DNA of 64,000 nt, taken from the NCBI RefSeq assembly GCF_017306545.1, contig NZ_JAFKID010000010.1, positions 1-64,000 on the forward strand, given 5' to 3'. Position 1 is the stretch's first letter; each line of letters opens with the position of its first letter. Below, one piece after another: positions 45,233-57,971 of the stretch. A program made the position numbers and the translations under genes. The notes beneath the pieces were generated by a model. That model ran no database searches. It was not told the DNA's origin and was given only the letters and a program-made list of their open reading frames with translations. The stretch is from Mesorhizobium sp. (GTDB lineage: Bacteria; Pseudomonadota; Alphaproteobacteria; Rhizobiales; Rhizobiaceae).

Positions 45233-46264
45233 ATGACCCCCGACCGAACCGTGCTGAGGGTACTGAAAGGCGAGACGGTGTTTCCACCACCGCTCTGGAT
45301 GATGCGGCAAGCCGGCCGCTACCTCCCCGAGTATCGCGAAACGCGCAAGCGCGCGGGATCTTTTCTGGATCTCTGCTACGATCCCGACTTCGCCGTGGAA
45401 GTGACCCTGCAACCGATCGAGCGTTTCGGCTTCGACGCCTCGATCCTGTTTTCCGATATTCTCGTCGTGCCGCACGCGCTCGGCCGGGAATTGCGTTTCG
45501 AGGAAGGCAGAGGCCCGCAAATGGCGCCGATGACGGCAGCGGAGATCGACGGCCTGGATGCCGGTTCGTTCCATGCCCGTCTGGAGCCGGTCTACGAGAC
45601 GGTGCGGCGCCTGCGCGCGAAGCTGCCGGCGACGACCACGCTGCTCGGCTTCTGCGGCGCGCCGTGGACGGTGGCGACCTACATGATCGCCGGCCACGGC
45701 ACGCCCGACCAGGCGCCGGCGAGGCTTTTTGCCTATCGCGAACCGGAAGCCTTCCGCCGCCTGCTCGAAATTCTCGCCGAGCAGTCGGCCGCCTATCTCA
45801 TCCGCCAGATCGAGGCCGGCGCGGACGCCGTGCAGATTTTCGATTCCTGGGCTGGCGTCCTCGATGAAGCCTCGTTCGAGGCTTTTTGCGTGGCTCCGGT
45901 CCGTATCATGGTCGAGCAGATGAAGGCGGCGCATCCGCATGTCCCGATCATCGGCTTTCCAAAGGGGGCCGGCGGCTTTTACGCCAGCTATCGCGGCAAG
46001 ACCGGTATCGACGGGCTCGGATTGGACTGGACGGTGCCGTTGCCGGGCGCCGCCTTGCTACAACGGAACGGCGCGGTGCAGGGCAATCTCGACCCGCTGC
46101 GGCTCGTGGCGGGAGGCCGGGCGCTCGAAGACGGCGTGGACGCGATCCTGAAAGCGCTTGGCCAAGGTCCGCTGATCTTCAATCTCGGCCACGGGATCGT
46201 GCCTGAGACGCCGGTGGCGCATGTCGAGGCGATGGTCAGGCGAGTGCGGAGTGCGATGCGATGA
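45233..46264 (+). CDS. hemE: Uroporphyrinogen decarboxylase
   Basis: A 343-aa enzyme converting uroporphyrinogen III to coproporphyrinogen III in heme synthesis. The signature [20 protein letters not shown] is near residue 20; [37 protein letters not shown] and [17 protein letters not shown] are conserved. The promoter side is the candidate oriC, so its expression may respond to GANTC methylation after replication. The stop overlaps hemJ. Confidence 0.98.
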   Translation: MTPDRTVLRVLKGETVFPPPLWMMRQAGRYLPEYRETRKRAGSFLDLCYDPDFAVEVTLQPIERFGFDASILFSDILVVPHALGRELRFEEGRGPQMAPMTAAEIDGLDAGSFHARLEPVYETVRRLRAKLPATTTLLGFCGAPWTVATYMIAGHGTPDQAPARLFAYREPEAFRRLLEILAEQSAAYLIRQIEAGADAVQIFDSWAGVLDEASFEAFCVAPVRIMVEQMKAAHPHVPIIGFPKGAGGFYASYRGKTGIDGLGLDWTVPLPGAALLQRNGAVQGNLDPLRLVAGGRALEDGVDAILKALGQGPLIFNLGHGIVPETPVAHVEAMVRRVRSAMR

Positions 46265-46800
46265 CGAACAGCGTCTCGACGGCGGACAGCGGTGCGACTG
46301 CGCTGAAGCGGGCGGCGATCGCCGTTGGCGTTTTCCTGGTACTGGCAGGCCTTCTGTTCCTGTTCGGTCCGGACGATTTCTATCCGTGGGCCAAGGCGAT
46401 CCACGTCATTGCCGTCATTTCGTGGATGGCCGGCATGCTCTACCTGCCGCGTCTGTTCGTCTATCATGTCGAGGCCGAGAAGGGCTCCGTGCAATCCGAG
46501 ACGTTCAAGGTGATGGAGCGGCGACTTCTGCGCGGCATCATCAATCCCGCGATGATCGTCACCTGGGCCTTCGGCCTGTGGCTCGCCTGGAAAGGCGGAT
46601 GGTTCTCGGCCGGCTGGCTGCACGCCAAGCTGGCGGCCGTCGTGCTGATGTCGGCCGTGCACGGCTACCTGTCGGCTGCGGTGCGGAAATTTTCGCAGGA
46701 TCGCAACGAAAAGCCGGCAAGGCACTGGCGGATCGTCAACGAGATCCCCACATTGCTGATGATAGCCATCGTCATTCTGGTGATCGTCAAGCCGTTTTGA
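46261..46800 (+). CDS. hemJ: Protoporphyrinogen oxidase HemJ
   Basis: A 179-aa membrane protein with four to five helices. [20 protein letters not shown] carries the essential His and [11 protein letters not shown] the second conserved His region; [18 protein letters not shown] lies further on. HemJ oxidises protoporphyrinogen IX and replaces HemG/HemY in most alphaproteobacteria. It overlaps hemE by ATGA, so two heme steps are coupled. Confidence 0.94.
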   Translation: MTNSVSTADSGATALKRAAIAVGVFLVLAGLLFLFGPDDFYPWAKAIHVIAVISWMAGMLYLPRLFVYHVEAEKGSVQSETFKVMERRLLRGIINPAMIVTWAFGLWLAWKGGWFSAGWLHAKLAAVVLMSAVHGYLSAAVRKFSQDRNEKPARHWRIVNEIPTLLMIAIVILVIVKPF

Positions 46801-46960
46801 GCGGTTCTCGAGGCGATAAAAGCACGCTTGCTCTTTGCCGGGGGCGAAGCTAAAAGACGGGTCTTCCTTCCCGTGCAGCGCCGCCCTTCCCCACTGGCCG
46901 CGCCCGGCGCTTTCGATGACAGCCGCTCTTTTCTTCCCACTGCACACCCAGAGTCCATCC

Positions 46961-48226
46961 ATGCAGGAAATGAAGCTTCAGGAATTCAAGAACAAGAAAC
47001 CGACCGACCTGATCGCTTTCGCCGAGTCGCTCGAGGTGGAAAACGCCAGCGTCATGCGCAAGCAGGAGCTGATGTTCGCCATCCTCAAGAAGCTGGCGGC
47101 GCAGGACATCGAGATCATCGGCGACGGCGTGGTGGAGGTTTTGCAGGACGGCTTCGGCTTCCTGCGTTCGGCCAACGCCAACTACCTGCCGGGCCCGGAC
47201 GACATCTACATCTCGCCGTCGCAGATCCGCCGCTTTTCGCTGAAGACCGGCGACACCGTCGAAGGGCCGATCCGCAGCCCGAAGGAGGGCGAGCGCTATT
47301 TCGCGCTGCTCAAGGTCAACACCATCAATTTCGACGATCCGGAGAAGATCCGTCACAAGATCCACTTCGACAATCTGACGCCGCTCTATCCGACCGAGCG
47401 GCTGAAGATGGAGGTCGAGAATCCGACCACGAAGGATATTTCGCCGCGCGTCATCGACCTGGTTGCGCCGCTCGGCAAGGGCCAGCGCGCGCTGATCATC
47501 GCGCCGCCCCGCACCGGCAAGACGGTGCTGATGCAGAACATCGCCCATTCGATCACCACCAATCATCCCGAGTGCTACCTGATCGTTCTCCTGATCGACG
47601 AGCGGCCGGAGGAAGTCACCGACATGCAGCGCTCGGTCAAGGGCGAGGTCGTGTCCTCGACCTTCGACGAGCCGGCGGCGCGCCACGTACAGGTGGCGGA
47701 AATGGTCATCGAGAAGGCCAAGCGTCTGGTCGAGCATGGCCGCGACGTGGTCATCCTGCTCGATTCCATCACCCGCCTCGGCCGTGCCTACAACACCGTG
47801 GTGCCGTCATCCGGCAAGGTGCTGACCGGCGGTGTCGACGCCAACGCACTACAGCGGCCGAAGCGCTTCTTCGGCGCGGCGCGCAACATCGAGGAAGGCG
47901 GTTCGCTGACCATCATCGCGACCGGCCTGATCGACACCGGCAGCCGCATGGACGAAGTGATTTTCGAAGAGTTCAAGGGCACCGGCAACTCGGAAATCCA
48001 CCTCGACCGCAAGGTTTCCGACAAGCGCATCTATCCGGCCATGGACATTCTCAAGTCCGGCACGCGCAAGGAGGATCTGCTGATCCCGCGTTCCGACCTC
48101 CAGAAGATCTTCGTGCTGCGCCGCATCCTGGCGCCGATGGGAACGACCGATGCGATCGAGTTCCTCATCGACAAGCTGAAACAGACGAAGACCAACGCCG
48201 ATTTCTTCGATTCGATGAACACCTGA
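46961..48226 (+). CDS. rho: Transcription termination factor Rho
   Basis: A 421-aa hexameric RNA helicase. N-terminal helical RNA-binding part ([20 protein letters not shown]), an OB-fold with [20 protein letters not shown] (primary RNA site), Walker [12 protein letters not shown], Walker [16 protein letters not shown], and the Q and R loops. Start as in other rhizobial Rho proteins. Followed by a hairpin terminator. Confidence 0.98.
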   Translation: MQEMKLQEFKNKKPTDLIAFAESLEVENASVMRKQELMFAILKKLAAQDIEIIGDGVVEVLQDGFGFLRSANANYLPGPDDIYISPSQIRRFSLKTGDTVEGPIRSPKEGERYFALLKVNTINFDDPEKIRHKIHFDNLTPLYPTERLKMEVENPTTKDISPRVIDLVAPLGKGQRALIIAPPRTGKTVLMQNIAHSITTNHPECYLIVLLIDERPEEVTDMQRSVKGEVVSSTFDEPAARHVQVAEMVIEKAKRLVEHGRDVVILLDSITRLGRAYNTVVPSSGKVLTGGVDANALQRPKRFFGAARNIEEGGSLTIIATGLIDTGSRMDEVIFEEFKGTGNSEIHLDRKVSDKRIYPAMDILKSGTRKEDLLIPRSDLQKIFVLRRILAPMGTTDAIEFLIDKLKQTKTNADFFDSMNT

Positions 48227-48254
48227 CAGCGTCTATCGCCTGTTTTCGACAAGT

Positions 48255-48286
48255 GACGGCCGCCCTGTGCGGCCGTCTTGTTGTTT
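48255..48286 (+). terminator. Terminator after rho
   Basis: A perfect 9-bp stem GACGGCCGC/GCGGCCGTC with a CCTGT loop is followed by TTGTTGTTT, 28 bp after the stop codon. A T-rich but interrupted tail; likely intrinsic termination of the hemE-hemJ-rho region. Confidence 0.8.
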
Positions 48287-48298
48287 CGGTTCCGGCGG

Positions 48299-48403
48299 CG
48301 CTTAAAGCATGATGCCGAAAAGTTGCAGACTTTTCGGAAAACATCATGCCTCGAAAACAAATGGTTAGAGCGGAATACCGATTCAGGGAAACGGCATTTC
48401 GCT

Positions 48404-48406
<3 letters not shown>
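48299..48406 (-). repeat. ~108-bp dispersed palindromic repeat, copy B (inverted)
   Basis: The reverse complement matches 22119-22226 almost throughout (e.g. AAATGCCGTTTCCCTGAATC and ACTTTTCGGCATCATGCT). One edge runs into the end of the DUF255 gene: the TAG stop of that gene (48404-48406) is the repeat's terminal TAG. So the element inserted or recombined at the gene's 3' end and now supplies its stop. Confidence 0.85.
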
Positions 48407-50425
<2,019 letters not shown>

Positions 50426-50474
50426 GAGCACCTCCAGTTGCGATGAAGGTAGGGCCGTGGAATGAGACAGGCAA

Positions 50475-51791
50475 ATGAACTTCGTTGATTCCATCGTCGC
50501 CCTGTCGAGCGGCCGGTTGCCGGCGGGCATCGCGGTGATTCGGATTTCCGGCGCCCAGACTCGATTCGCCCTCGAAACGATCGCGGGAGGCGTTCCGAAG
50601 CCAAGGACGACCGTTTATCGCCGGCTCATGGCGGAGGACGGCTCGATCATCGATCAGGGCATCGCGCTCTTTTTTCCCGGTCCCGCCAGCTTTACCGGCG
50701 AGGATGTTGGCGAATTCCACATCCATGGCGGCCGCGCGACGGCTTCGGCCCTGCTTGAGCGGCTGACTGGAATCAAAGGTGTACGACATGCCGAACCAGG
50801 TGAATTCACCAGGCGTGCCTTTCTGAACGGCAAGCTCGACCTGCCGCAAACCGAGGCGCTGGCCGATCTCGTGACTGCGGAAACCGAGGCGCAGCGCCGT
50901 TTCGCGGTGCGCAATGCAGACGGCGCCCAGGCACGGCTCTACGAAAGCTGGCGAAATCGCCTGATCCGGGCGCGGGCGATGATCGAGGCGGAAATCGACT
51001 TCGCTGATGAGGACGACGTTCCGGGCTCCGTTGCGAAGAGCGTGATGGCCGACATGGCTCTCTTGGCTGGTGAGATCGAGACGCACGCTGGCGGCTACGC
51101 CACGGCGGAGATCATTCGCGACGGGTTCGAGGTGGTGATCCTCGGCGCGCCCAACGCGGGCAAGTCTTCGTTGCTCAACGCCTTGGCGCGGCGTGACGTT
51201 GCAATCGTCACGGATGAGCCAGGAACGACACGGGATCTCATCGAAGTCTCGCTCGATCTGGACGGGCTTTTGGTTCGGCTGATCGATACCGCCGGGCTGC
51301 GCGACCATGCGGGACCTGTGGAGATGATCGGCATGGAACGCGCCAGGCAACGGGCAAGAAATGCCAATCTTGTGTTGCATCTGGAGGACATGGCGGCGCC
51401 GACGAGCATCGATGCCGGATTGGACGCCCTTGCTCCGGTGTGGAAAGTCGGCACCAAGCTCGACCTGAGGTCCCACCGTGCCAGCGAGGCATATGATTTC
51501 GAGCTTTCTGCCGTGGCAGGCGAAGGTGTTCGGGCTTTGACGGACGCGATCGGCCGTCGCGCAAAGGACATGGTGGCGGATGCGGGCGATATTCTGCCGT
51601 CGCGGTTGCGGCATGTCGAACTGTTGATTGAGGCGTCCAGATGCCTTCGTCAGGCGTTCGACTGTGAAGAGCGGGAATTGCAGGCGGAGGCGCTTCGGCT
51701 CGCAGCTGATCGGCTGGGCAGGATTGTCGGAACTGTGGACGTCGAGGACTTGCTGGATGTCATTTTCTCGCAGTTCTGCATTGGGAAGTGA
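50475..51791 (+). CDS. mnmE: tRNA modification GTPase MnmE
   Basis: A 438-aa protein with an N-terminal tetrahydrofolate-binding domain (DSIVALSSGRLPAGIAVIRI), a helical domain, and an inserted G domain with GAPNAGKSSLLNAL, DEPGTTRDLIEV and DTAGLRDH. The C-terminal FCIGK carries the conserved Cys. With MnmG it makes the cmnm5 group on wobble U34 of several tRNAs. Its TGA stop is the first three bases of parS site 2. Confidence 0.97.
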   Translation: MNFVDSIVALSSGRLPAGIAVIRISGAQTRFALETIAGGVPKPRTTVYRRLMAEDGSIIDQGIALFFPGPASFTGEDVGEFHIHGGRATASALLERLTGIKGVRHAEPGEFTRRAFLNGKLDLPQTEALADLVTAETEAQRRFAVRNADGAQARLYESWRNRLIRARAMIEAEIDFADEDDVPGSVAKSVMADMALLAGEIETHAGGYATAEIIRDGFEVVILGAPNAGKSSLLNALARRDVAIVTDEPGTTRDLIEVSLDLDGLLVRLIDTAGLRDHAGPVEMIGMERARQRARNANLVLHLEDMAAPTSIDAGLDALAPVWKVGTKLDLRSHRASEAYDFELSAVAGEGVRALTDAIGRRAKDMVADAGDILPSRLRHVELLIEASRCLRQAFDCEERELQAEALRLAADRLGRIVGTVDVEDLLDVIFSQFCIGK

Positions 51792-51804
51792 TTCACGTGA
51801 AACA
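51789..51804 (+). other. parS-like centromere site 2
   Basis: TGATTCACGTGAAACA, one mismatch to TGTTTCACGTGAAACA. It begins at the TGA stop of mnmE. ParB, encoded at 55316, should nucleate here. Confidence 0.88.
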
Positions 51805-51854
51805 CGGAGCGCGTGCTCCGCGCGATTGTACTCCGGATCTCTGACCGTAACGAA

Positions 51855-51870
51855 TGATTCACGTGAAACG
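51855..51870 (+). other. parS-like centromere site 3
   Basis: TGATTCACGTGAAACG, two mismatches to the consensus, 66 bp after site 2 in the mnmE-mnmG gap. Confidence 0.85.
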
Positions 51871-51887
51871 GGTTGCCGTCGCCCCGC

Positions 51888-51903
51888 TGTTTCACGTGAA
51901 ACG
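51888..51903 (+). other. parS-like centromere site 4
   Basis: TGTTTCACGTGAAACG, one mismatch to consensus, with the perfect 14-bp palindrome GTTTCACGTGAAAC. It lies just upstream of a TTGACA (51918-51923) that may be the -35 of mnmG, so ParB loading could affect that promoter. Confidence 0.92.
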
Positions 51904-51969
51904 TCTTCGCGAAAAACTTGACAGCGCGTTCACTGCGGCACATGTGTCCGCGAAAGGTACCGGACGACC

Positions 51970-53841
51970 ATGCAGAACGGTTATGATGTCATTGTGATCG
52001 GCGGCGGGCACGCTGGATGCGAAGCGGCGAGCGCTGCTGCGCGAGCCGGCGCGCATACGGCATTGATCACATTACGCTTCGATACGATCGGGGTGATGAG
52101 TTGTAATCCGGCCATCGGTGGGCTCGGAAAAGGCCATCTGGTACGTGAGATCGATGCTATGGACGGCCTCATGGGCCGTGTTGCCGATGCGGCCGGCATT
52201 CAATTCCGCATGCTCAACCGGCGTAAGGGTCCCGCTGTGCGCGGGCCTCGGGCGCAGGCGGATCGCAAGCTTTACCGCGAAGCCATGCAGGCGGCGATAA
52301 GCGATCAGGCCGGCCTGAATGTTGTTGAAGGCGAGGCCGTCGATTTCGATATCCGGGATGGTCGTGTCGTGGGGGTCATGCTGTCGGATGGCCAGCACTT
52401 CGCATGCGGGGCCGTGGTTTTGACGACAGGAACGTTCTTGCGCGGCCTTATTCACATCGGCGAGCGCAAGATCGTTGCCGGACGCATGAATGAACAGGCG
52501 TCGATCGGTTTGTCCGAGACGATGCGGCGCGCTGGCTTCCAACTGGGGCGTTTGAAGACGGGAACGCCGCCGCGGCTGGATGGCCGGACCATCGATTGGG
52601 CCTCGCTCGACATGCAGGCCGGAGACGATGAGCCGGTTCCCTTCTCCTTGCTGACGGATCGTATCGAGACCAGGCAGGTCGAATGCGGAATCACGCGCAC
52701 GACCGGTGCGACCCATGCGATCGTTCGCGCCAATCTTGGCCGGTCGGCGATGTATTCGGGCTCGATCGAAGGCATCGGGCCGCGCTATTGTCCCTCGATC
52801 GAGGACAAGATCGTGAAATTCGGCGATCGCGATGGCCATCAGATCTTCCTTGAACCGGAGGGCCTCGACGACCATACGATTTATCCGAACGGTATTTCGA
52901 CTTCCTTGCCGGAGGACGTGCAACGCGAGCTTCTGACGACGATTCCGGGGCTGGAGCGCGCCGAGATGCTGCAACCGGGATATGCCATCGAATATGACCA
53001 TATCGATCCGCGCGAGTTGGAGCGGACGCTGGAAACGCGAAAGGTCCGGGGCCTGTTTCTGGCCGGCCAGATCAACGGAACAACGGGTTATGAAGAGGCC
53101 GCGGCCCAGGGTCTGCTGGCCGGGCTCAACGCCGCGCATGCCGCGTCAGGCGCCGAGGCCGTCGTCATCAGCCGGGCCGATGCGTATCTGGGCGTGATGA
53201 TCGACGATCTGACCAGCCGGGGCATCAACGAGCCCTATCGCATGTTCACGTCGCGCGCCGAGTTCCGGCTGTCGCTGCGTGCCGACAATGCGGACGAGCG
53301 ACTGACGCCCAAGGCGATGGCCCTCGGTATTGTTTCCGGCGAGCGAACACGCCGTTATGAGACGGCAAGGGCACATATCGATCGGGCCCGCGCGCTGGCG
53401 TTTGGGATGACGTTGACGCCGAACGAGGCCGCGCGCCGTGGTCTGGACATCAACCAGGATGGGGTTCGTCGTTCGGGGTACGAGCTTCTCGCCCGGCCGG
53501 GTGTCGACGTGGCCTGGCTGGCCGATCTTGAACCAGCCCTCCGGGATTTTGACGCAAAGACCATCGAAGCCCTTGAAACGGAGGCGAAATATGCCGTCTA
53601 TCTGGATCGGCAGAAAGCTGACGTGGAGCAGTTACGCCAGGAGGAAGCACGGCTCATTCCAGAGGAGTTGGACTTCTCAGCGGTGGCCGGACTGTCCAAC
53701 GAATTGCGGCAGAAGATGCGGGACCGGCGACCGCGCTCGGTGGCGGATGCGCAGCGCATGGAAGGCATGACGCCGGCGGCGCTGGCGATCATCGTCGCGC
53801 ATGTCCGCAACAGCGAACAGGTCCGTAAAGGTGCCGCTTGA
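51970..53841 (+). CDS. mnmG: tRNA uridine-5-carboxymethylaminomethyl modification enzyme MnmG (GidA)
   Basis: A 623-aa FAD protein and partner of MnmE. FAD motif [36 protein letters not shown] and [20 protein letters not shown] are conserved GidA segments; the C-terminal helical domain ends with [16 protein letters not shown]. It supplies FAD for U34 modification. Upstream is the three-parS gap. Its stop overlaps the TTG start of rsmG. Confidence 0.98.
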   Translation: MQNGYDVIVIGGGHAGCEAASAAARAGAHTALITLRFDTIGVMSCNPAIGGLGKGHLVREIDAMDGLMGRVADAAGIQFRMLNRRKGPAVRGPRAQADRKLYREAMQAAISDQAGLNVVEGEAVDFDIRDGRVVGVMLSDGQHFACGAVVLTTGTFLRGLIHIGERKIVAGRMNEQASIGLSETMRRAGFQLGRLKTGTPPRLDGRTIDWASLDMQAGDDEPVPFSLLTDRIETRQVECGITRTTGATHAIVRANLGRSAMYSGSIEGIGPRYCPSIEDKIVKFGDRDGHQIFLEPEGLDDHTIYPNGISTSLPEDVQRELLTTIPGLERAEMLQPGYAIEYDHIDPRELERTLETRKVRGLFLAGQINGTTGYEEAAAQGLLAGLNAAHAASGAEAVVISRADAYLGVMIDDLTSRGINEPYRMFTSRAEFRLSLRADNADERLTPKAMALGIVSGERTRRYETARAHIDRARALAFGMTLTPNEAARRGLDINQDGVRRSGYELLARPGVDVAWLADLEPALRDFDAKTIEALETEAKYAVYLDRQKADVEQLRQEEARLIPEELDFSAVAGLSNELRQKMRDRRPRSVADAQRMEGMTPAALAIIVAHVRNSEQVRKGAA

Positions 53842-54473
53842 GTGAGCCTTCGCTGGAAGTGCTGGAGCGGGCGACGGGGCCGGTTTCACGTGAAACATTC
53901 GATCGGCTGATCGCGTTCGAAGCTCAGTTTCGCAAGTGGAACCAGCGCATCAATCTCATTGCGCGTTCCACCGAAGCGGAATTGTGGGACAGGCATATTC
54001 TGGATAGCGCGCAGCTTGTGGGATTGAAGCCGACAGCGCTCCGATGGCTGGACCTCGGCTCGGGCGGCGGGTTTCCCGGCCTCGTGATCGCGCTCATCAT
54101 GAAAGAGCGCGGCGGAGCGGTCGACATGGTGGAAAGCAACCGGAAGAAGACGGGCTTCTTGCAGGCGACGATCGGTCATTTCTCCCTGCCCGCCCACATT
54201 GTCGCCCGGCGGATCGAAGACAGCCATGGTCTGGTAGAACAGCCGCAGGTCGTAACCGCACGCGCGCTGGCGTCGCTCGACGCCCTTCTTGCCCTTTCCG
54301 AGCCGTGGCTGCGCGCCGGCGCCGTCGGCCTGTTCCATAAAGGGCGGGATTACCGCAGTGAAGTGGAAGAAAGCGCTCACCGCTGGAAGTTCGATCTGGT
54401 AGAACACCCGAGTCGGACCGATCCCGAAGGCGCAATCCTTGAAATATCAGGCCTTCGCCGGGCCGGCGGCTAG
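53838..54473 (+). CDS. rsmG: 16S rRNA (guanine-N7) methyltransferase RsmG (GidB)
   Basis: A 211-aa SAM methyltransferase that modifies G527 of 16S rRNA. Motif [17 protein letters not shown] and [13 protein letters not shown] are visible. The start is TTG, sharing two bases with the mnmG TGA and giving [10 protein letters not shown]; no ATG is available. A parS-like site lies inside the coding sequence near codons 15-20. Confidence 0.95.
   Translation: MSEPSLEVLERATGPVSRETFDRLIAFEAQFRKWNQRINLIARSTEAELWDRHILDSAQLVGLKPTALRWLDLGSGGGFPGLVIALIMKERGGAVDMVESNRKKTGFLQATIGHFSLPAHIVARRIEDSHGLVEQPQVVTARALASLDALLALSEPWLRAGAVGLFHKGRDYRSEVEESAHRWKFDLVEHPSRTDPEGAILEISGLRRAGG
53882..53897 (+). other. parS-like centromere site 5, inside rsmG
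   Basis: GGTTTCACGTGAAACA, one mismatch to the consensus, with the perfect core GTTTCACGTGAAAC. It encodes part of VSRETF in the rsmG reading frame, so centromere and coding function share these bases. Confidence 0.9.
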
Positions 54474-54486
54474 CGAGTTCTGATAT

Positions 54487-55287
54487 ATGAGCAAGACCGG
54501 ACCCAGGATCATAACCGTTGCCAACCAGAAGGGCGGCGTCGGCAAGACCACGACGGCGATCAATTTGGCGACGGCGCTTGCGGCGATCGGCGAGCGGGTG
54601 CTGATCGTCGATCTCGATCCGCAGGGCAATGCCAGCACCGGGCTCGGGATCGACAGGCGGGACCGTACGGTATCGTCCTACGACGTCCTGATGGGCGAAC
54701 TGGATATCGACGCGGCGGCCTTGCCGACCGCGGTGCCCGGCCTGTCCATCGTGCCGTCCACCTTGGACTTGCTCGGTGTCGAGATGGAAATCTCGACGGC
54801 GGCCGACAGGGTGTTGCGGCTGCGCAATGCTTTGCACCGTTCGGCGGAACGGTCGGGTGCGTTCAGTTATGTGCTGATCGACTGTCCGCCGTCGCTTAAC
54901 CTGCTGACGCTGAATTCGATGGCCGCCGCGGATTCCGTGCTGGTGCCGCTGCAATGCGAGTTCTTTGCGCTGGAGGGCTTGAGCCAGTTGCTTGAAACCG
55001 TCGAACAGGTGAGAGGCTCGATCAATCCGGAGTTGACGATCCAGGGTATCGTGCTGACCATGTTCGACGGCCGCAACAATCTGGCCAACCAGGTTGTGCA
55101 GGATGTGCGCGCGCATATGGGCGACAAGGTTTACGAAACCGTCATTCCGCGCAATGTGCGGGTGTCGGAAGCGCCGTCCTACGGCAAGCCGGCAATCCTC
55201 TACGACCTCAAATGCTCGGGCAGCCAGGCCTATCTGCAACTGGCGTCCGAAGTCATTCGCCGCGAGCGCCGGCTGCGCGCCGCATAA
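54487..55287 (+). CDS. parA: Chromosome partitioning ATPase ParA
   Basis: A 266-aa ATPase with deviant Walker A KGGVGKTTTAINLATAL, switch DLDPQGNASTGLG and Walker B VLIDCPPSLN. It forms an ATP-dependent gradient on the nucleoid that pulls ParB-parS complexes apart. It starts 13 bp after rsmG and is followed by parB, so the chromosomal gid-par operon is complete. Confidence 0.98.
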   Translation: MSKTGPRIITVANQKGGVGKTTTAINLATALAAIGERVLIVDLDPQGNASTGLGIDRRDRTVSSYDVLMGELDIDAAALPTAVPGLSIVPSTLDLLGVEMEISTAADRVLRLRNALHRSAERSGAFSYVLIDCPPSLNLLTLNSMAAADSVLVPLQCEFFALEGLSQLLETVEQVRGSINPELTIQGIVLTMFDGRNNLANQVVQDVRAHMGDKVYETVIPRNVRVSEAPSYGKPAILYDLKCSGSQAYLQLASEVIRRERRLRAA

Positions 55288-55315
55288 CGATTCGACACCG
55301 GAACGATTGCGACAG

Positions 55316-56197
55316 ATGAACGAAGACCCTTCCAGAAAACGACTCGGCAGAGGCCTCGCGGCGCTGATCGGAGAAATGGATCGGCCGGCGCCAACGCCGG
55401 AAAAGCGGGCAACGGCCGACGGCAAGGTGCCGATCGAGTTCGTTTCGCCGAACCCGCGCAATCCGCGCCGTTCCTTCGCCGAAGCCGACCTGACGGACCT
55501 GACGCAGTCGATCCGCGAGCACGGCATCGTGCAGCCGGTGGTCGTGCGGCCGTCGCCGGGGCAATCCGGACGCTACGAAATCATCGCCGGCGAGCGGCGC
55601 TGGCGGGCCGCGCAGCGTGCCGGCCTTACGGAGATTCCGGTCATCGTGCGCGAGGTCAGCGACCGGACGGCGCTGGAACTGGCAATCATCGAGAACGTCC
55701 AGCGCGCCGACCTCAATCCGGTCGAGGAAGCACAGGGCTACCAGCAGCTCATCGAGGAACATGGCTACAGCCAGGCCGATCTCGGCCAGGTGATCGGCAA
55801 GAGCCGCAGTCATGTCGCCAACACGCTGCGGCTGCTCAAGCTGCCGGACGTCATTCGCGGCATGCTGGTGGACGGCGCCCTGTCGGCCGGTCATGCCCGC
55901 ACGCTGGTGACGGCGGAGGACCCGGCGGGGCTGGCCAAGCGCATCGTCGAGGAAGGGCTTTCCGTGCGGCAGGCCGAAGCGCTGGCGCAGATGCCCGCGG
56001 CGGCGCAGCGCGAAGCCAAGCCCGCGGCTCCGGCGCAAAAGGACGCCGACACGCTGGCGCTGGAAAAACTGCTGTCGGATGCGGTCGGCATGAAGGTGGC
56101 GATCACACACAAAGGCGGCGGCGGCGAGGTGCGCGTCGCCTATCGGACGCTGGAACAGCTCGACGAGATCTGCCGCCGTCTGAAGCGGGACCAGTAG
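55316..56197 (+). CDS. parB: Chromosome partitioning protein ParB
   Basis: A 293-aa CTPase/DNA-binding protein. N-terminal KRLGRGLAALIGE box (ParA contact), CTP-binding GERRWRAAQRAG and ENVQRADLNPVEEAQGYQQL, an HTH (QADLGQVIGKSRSHVANTLR) for parS, and a C-terminal dimerisation part. It loads at the five parS-like sites in this window. ATG 55316 begins MNEDPSRKRLGRG. Confidence 0.98.
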   Translation: MNEDPSRKRLGRGLAALIGEMDRPAPTPEKRATADGKVPIEFVSPNPRNPRRSFAEADLTDLTQSIREHGIVQPVVVRPSPGQSGRYEIIAGERRWRAAQRAGLTEIPVIVREVSDRTALELAIIENVQRADLNPVEEAQGYQQLIEEHGYSQADLGQVIGKSRSHVANTLRLLKLPDVIRGMLVDGALSAGHARTLVTAEDPAGLAKRIVEEGLSVRQAEALAQMPAAAQREAKPAAPAQKDADTLALEKLLSDAVGMKVAITHKGGGGEVRVAYRTLEQLDEICRRLKRDQ

Positions 56198-56503
56198 GCA
56201 GGACAGCCAAACGATTTCGGATGACCGTTCGATGCGCGTTCCGCTTGCGGCAGGGCGCAAGCGCTCACATGCGTGAAGACGGCCATTGAGTGCCGTCGAA
56301 GCGGGACAGAGCTGCGCCAATTCGATGCAATGGGTATCACCCGCAGCCTATCCGGCCTTGCAGCCGTTTGCTTCCCCGTAAGCCGCGGAAAGGACGTGCT
56401 TTTTTCCAACGCGGCCCTGCTTGGGCACCTGGCTGCTCTCTTTGCCGTTTAGGAACCAAACGCTTTCGGCATTCCGCAAACCGTTGCGCTTAAACAGTAA
56501 TCG
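56198..56503. other. Gene-free stretch between parB and the Rieske oxygenase
   Basis: About 306 bp without a convincing gene on either strand or a strong terminator. It ends in the operator region at 56504. Confidence 0.6.
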
Positions 56504-56539
56504 TGCTCTTATTGAATGAGTGTTCAACAAATAAGAGCA
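56504..56539 (+). promoter_or_regulatory. Nested palindromes: BetI-like operator before the Rieske oxygenase
   Basis: The inner element TTGAATGAGTGTTCAA (56512-56527) has TTGAA/TTCAA arms. It sits inside an outer 10-bp perfect inverted repeat TGCTCTTATT (56504-56513) / AATAAGAGCA (56530-56539) whose last base is the A of the start codon. The inner element resembles BetI operators (ATTGAACG...CGTTCAAT) and matches the site at 61261-61276 at 13 of 16 positions. A bound TetR-type repressor would cover the start region. Confidence 0.7.
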
Positions 56540-57747
56540 TGACGATGAACCCGCATCTGCGCGATGTGGCGATCCCCAACGATTGGGACCGCAGGGGATT
56601 GCCGGGCTGGAGCTATCATTCCAACGCGCTTCTGGAACTGGAAAAGGAGCACGTTTTCCGTAATCACTGGCAGATCGCCGGGCATGTCTCGGATCTGCCG
56701 GATGCGGGCGACTATCTTGCGATGGACGTGGTCGGCGAACGGGCGCTGATCGTGCGCGGCAAGGACGGCGTCGTGCGTGCCTTCCACAATCTATGCCGGC
56801 ATCGAGGCTCCCGCGTCGTCGCCGACGAGAAGGGCAATTGCAAGAACGCGCTGGTCTGCCCGTTTCACGGCTGGGTCTACAATCTCGACGGCACGCTTCG
56901 AGGCGCGGCCCGCCCGCGCTCCTTCCCCGAACTCGACAAGACCGAGTTCGGGCTGGCGCCGCTCGACCTCGAAATCTGGATGGGTTTCATCTTCATCCGC
57001 TTCCGCGACGGCGGCCCGCAGCCTTCCGTGGCGGACCTGCTGAAGCCGATCGAGGCCGAGATTGCGCATTACCGCATCGCGGACATGGTGCCGTCCTGGG
57101 GCGTCTGGACGCAGAAAACGCCGGTCAACTGGAAGTCGGTGCGCGACGTCGACAATGAGGGCTATCACGTCGCCATGGCTCATCCTGCGTTGCAGGATCT
57201 CTACGGCACCACCTATTACGACGAGCCGTTCGTCAACGGGGTTTCGCGGTCCTTCGCGACTTACAACCCGCACGCCGGGCGCCGCTGGAGCGTGAGGCAG
57301 TATGTGAAGATCGCGCCGCGGCCCGAGCACCTGCCGGAGAGCCTGCGCGAAGCCTGGATCTATTACGGCATCTTCCCCAATGCGGTGATCGCGGTGATGC
57401 CGGAATCGGTGCAGTTCTACCAGGAATTTCCCCTCTCGACCGGGGAGACGCTGCTGCGCGGCGCCATCTACCGCTGTCGTAACGAAACCCGCGAGCAGGC
57501 AGCGGCCCGCTACCTTGCCTATCGCATCGACCGCGACACGATGGCCGAGGACGTGCAGCTTTCCGTCTGGTCGAACGAATCGATGCTGTCGGAGGCTTTT
57601 GCCGGCTTCTTCCTGTCCGACCTGGAATATGGCGTGCGCACCCACCACGATCACTTGCGGCGGCAGTTACCGGTGCTTGGCCTGGAAACGGCGCCGGCGG
57701 AAAAGGACATGGGCGCTCTCAACGAGGCACTCGCGTCGCGGACCTGA
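56539..57747 (+). CDS. Rieske ring-hydroxylating oxygenase alpha subunit (GbcA-like)
   Basis: A 402-aa oxygenase. Rieske [2Fe-2S] motif CRHRGSRVV to CPFHGWVYNLDG (C-x-H...C-x2-H), then a catalytic domain with DNEGYHVAMAHP (bridging Asp and first iron His) and a late Asp region. Single-gene oxygenases of this kind demethylate or cleave quaternary amines such as glycine betaine, carnitine or stachydrine, or attack aromatics. The BetI-like operator favours a quaternary amine (inference). No reductase gene is adjacent. ATG 56539 or 56545 is usable. Confidence 0.88.
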   Translation: MTMNPHLRDVAIPNDWDRRGLPGWSYHSNALLELEKEHVFRNHWQIAGHVSDLPDAGDYLAMDVVGERALIVRGKDGVVRAFHNLCRHRGSRVVADEKGNCKNALVCPFHGWVYNLDGTLRGAARPRSFPELDKTEFGLAPLDLEIWMGFIFIRFRDGGPQPSVADLLKPIEAEIAHYRIADMVPSWGVWTQKTPVNWKSVRDVDNEGYHVAMAHPALQDLYGTTYYDEPFVNGVSRSFATYNPHAGRRWSVRQYVKIAPRPEHLPESLREAWIYYGIFPNAVIAVMPESVQFYQEFPLSTGETLLRGAIYRCRNETREQAAARYLAYRIDRDTMAEDVQLSVWSNESMLSEAFAGFFLSDLEYGVRTHHDHLRRQLPVLGLETAPAEKDMGALNEALASRT

Positions 57748-57971
57748 CAGGCGGCATCCGCGCCGCACAGCCTGCGTCGCCTGCCGGCGAAGAGGCGTCG
57801 GCTCTCCATCGAGGTTGCGTGGCGTCATCATCAGCCGGTCGTCGAGGTACGGGCGAGCAAAAACGCCGCAACGGTGTCGGCTTGCGGGGCGACGGACGAA
57901 CAGACCGGGCTTGTCAGTACGCCGGTAGCAGGGGATTGTCGCCGTGCCCGGCTGAAGCGTAAAGACCAGCC

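Noticed and set aside
51805-51820. CGGAGC-GCGT-GCTCCG hairpin after mnmE as terminator
   Set aside because: Only a 6-bp stem and no T-run; lies between parS sites and may be incidental.
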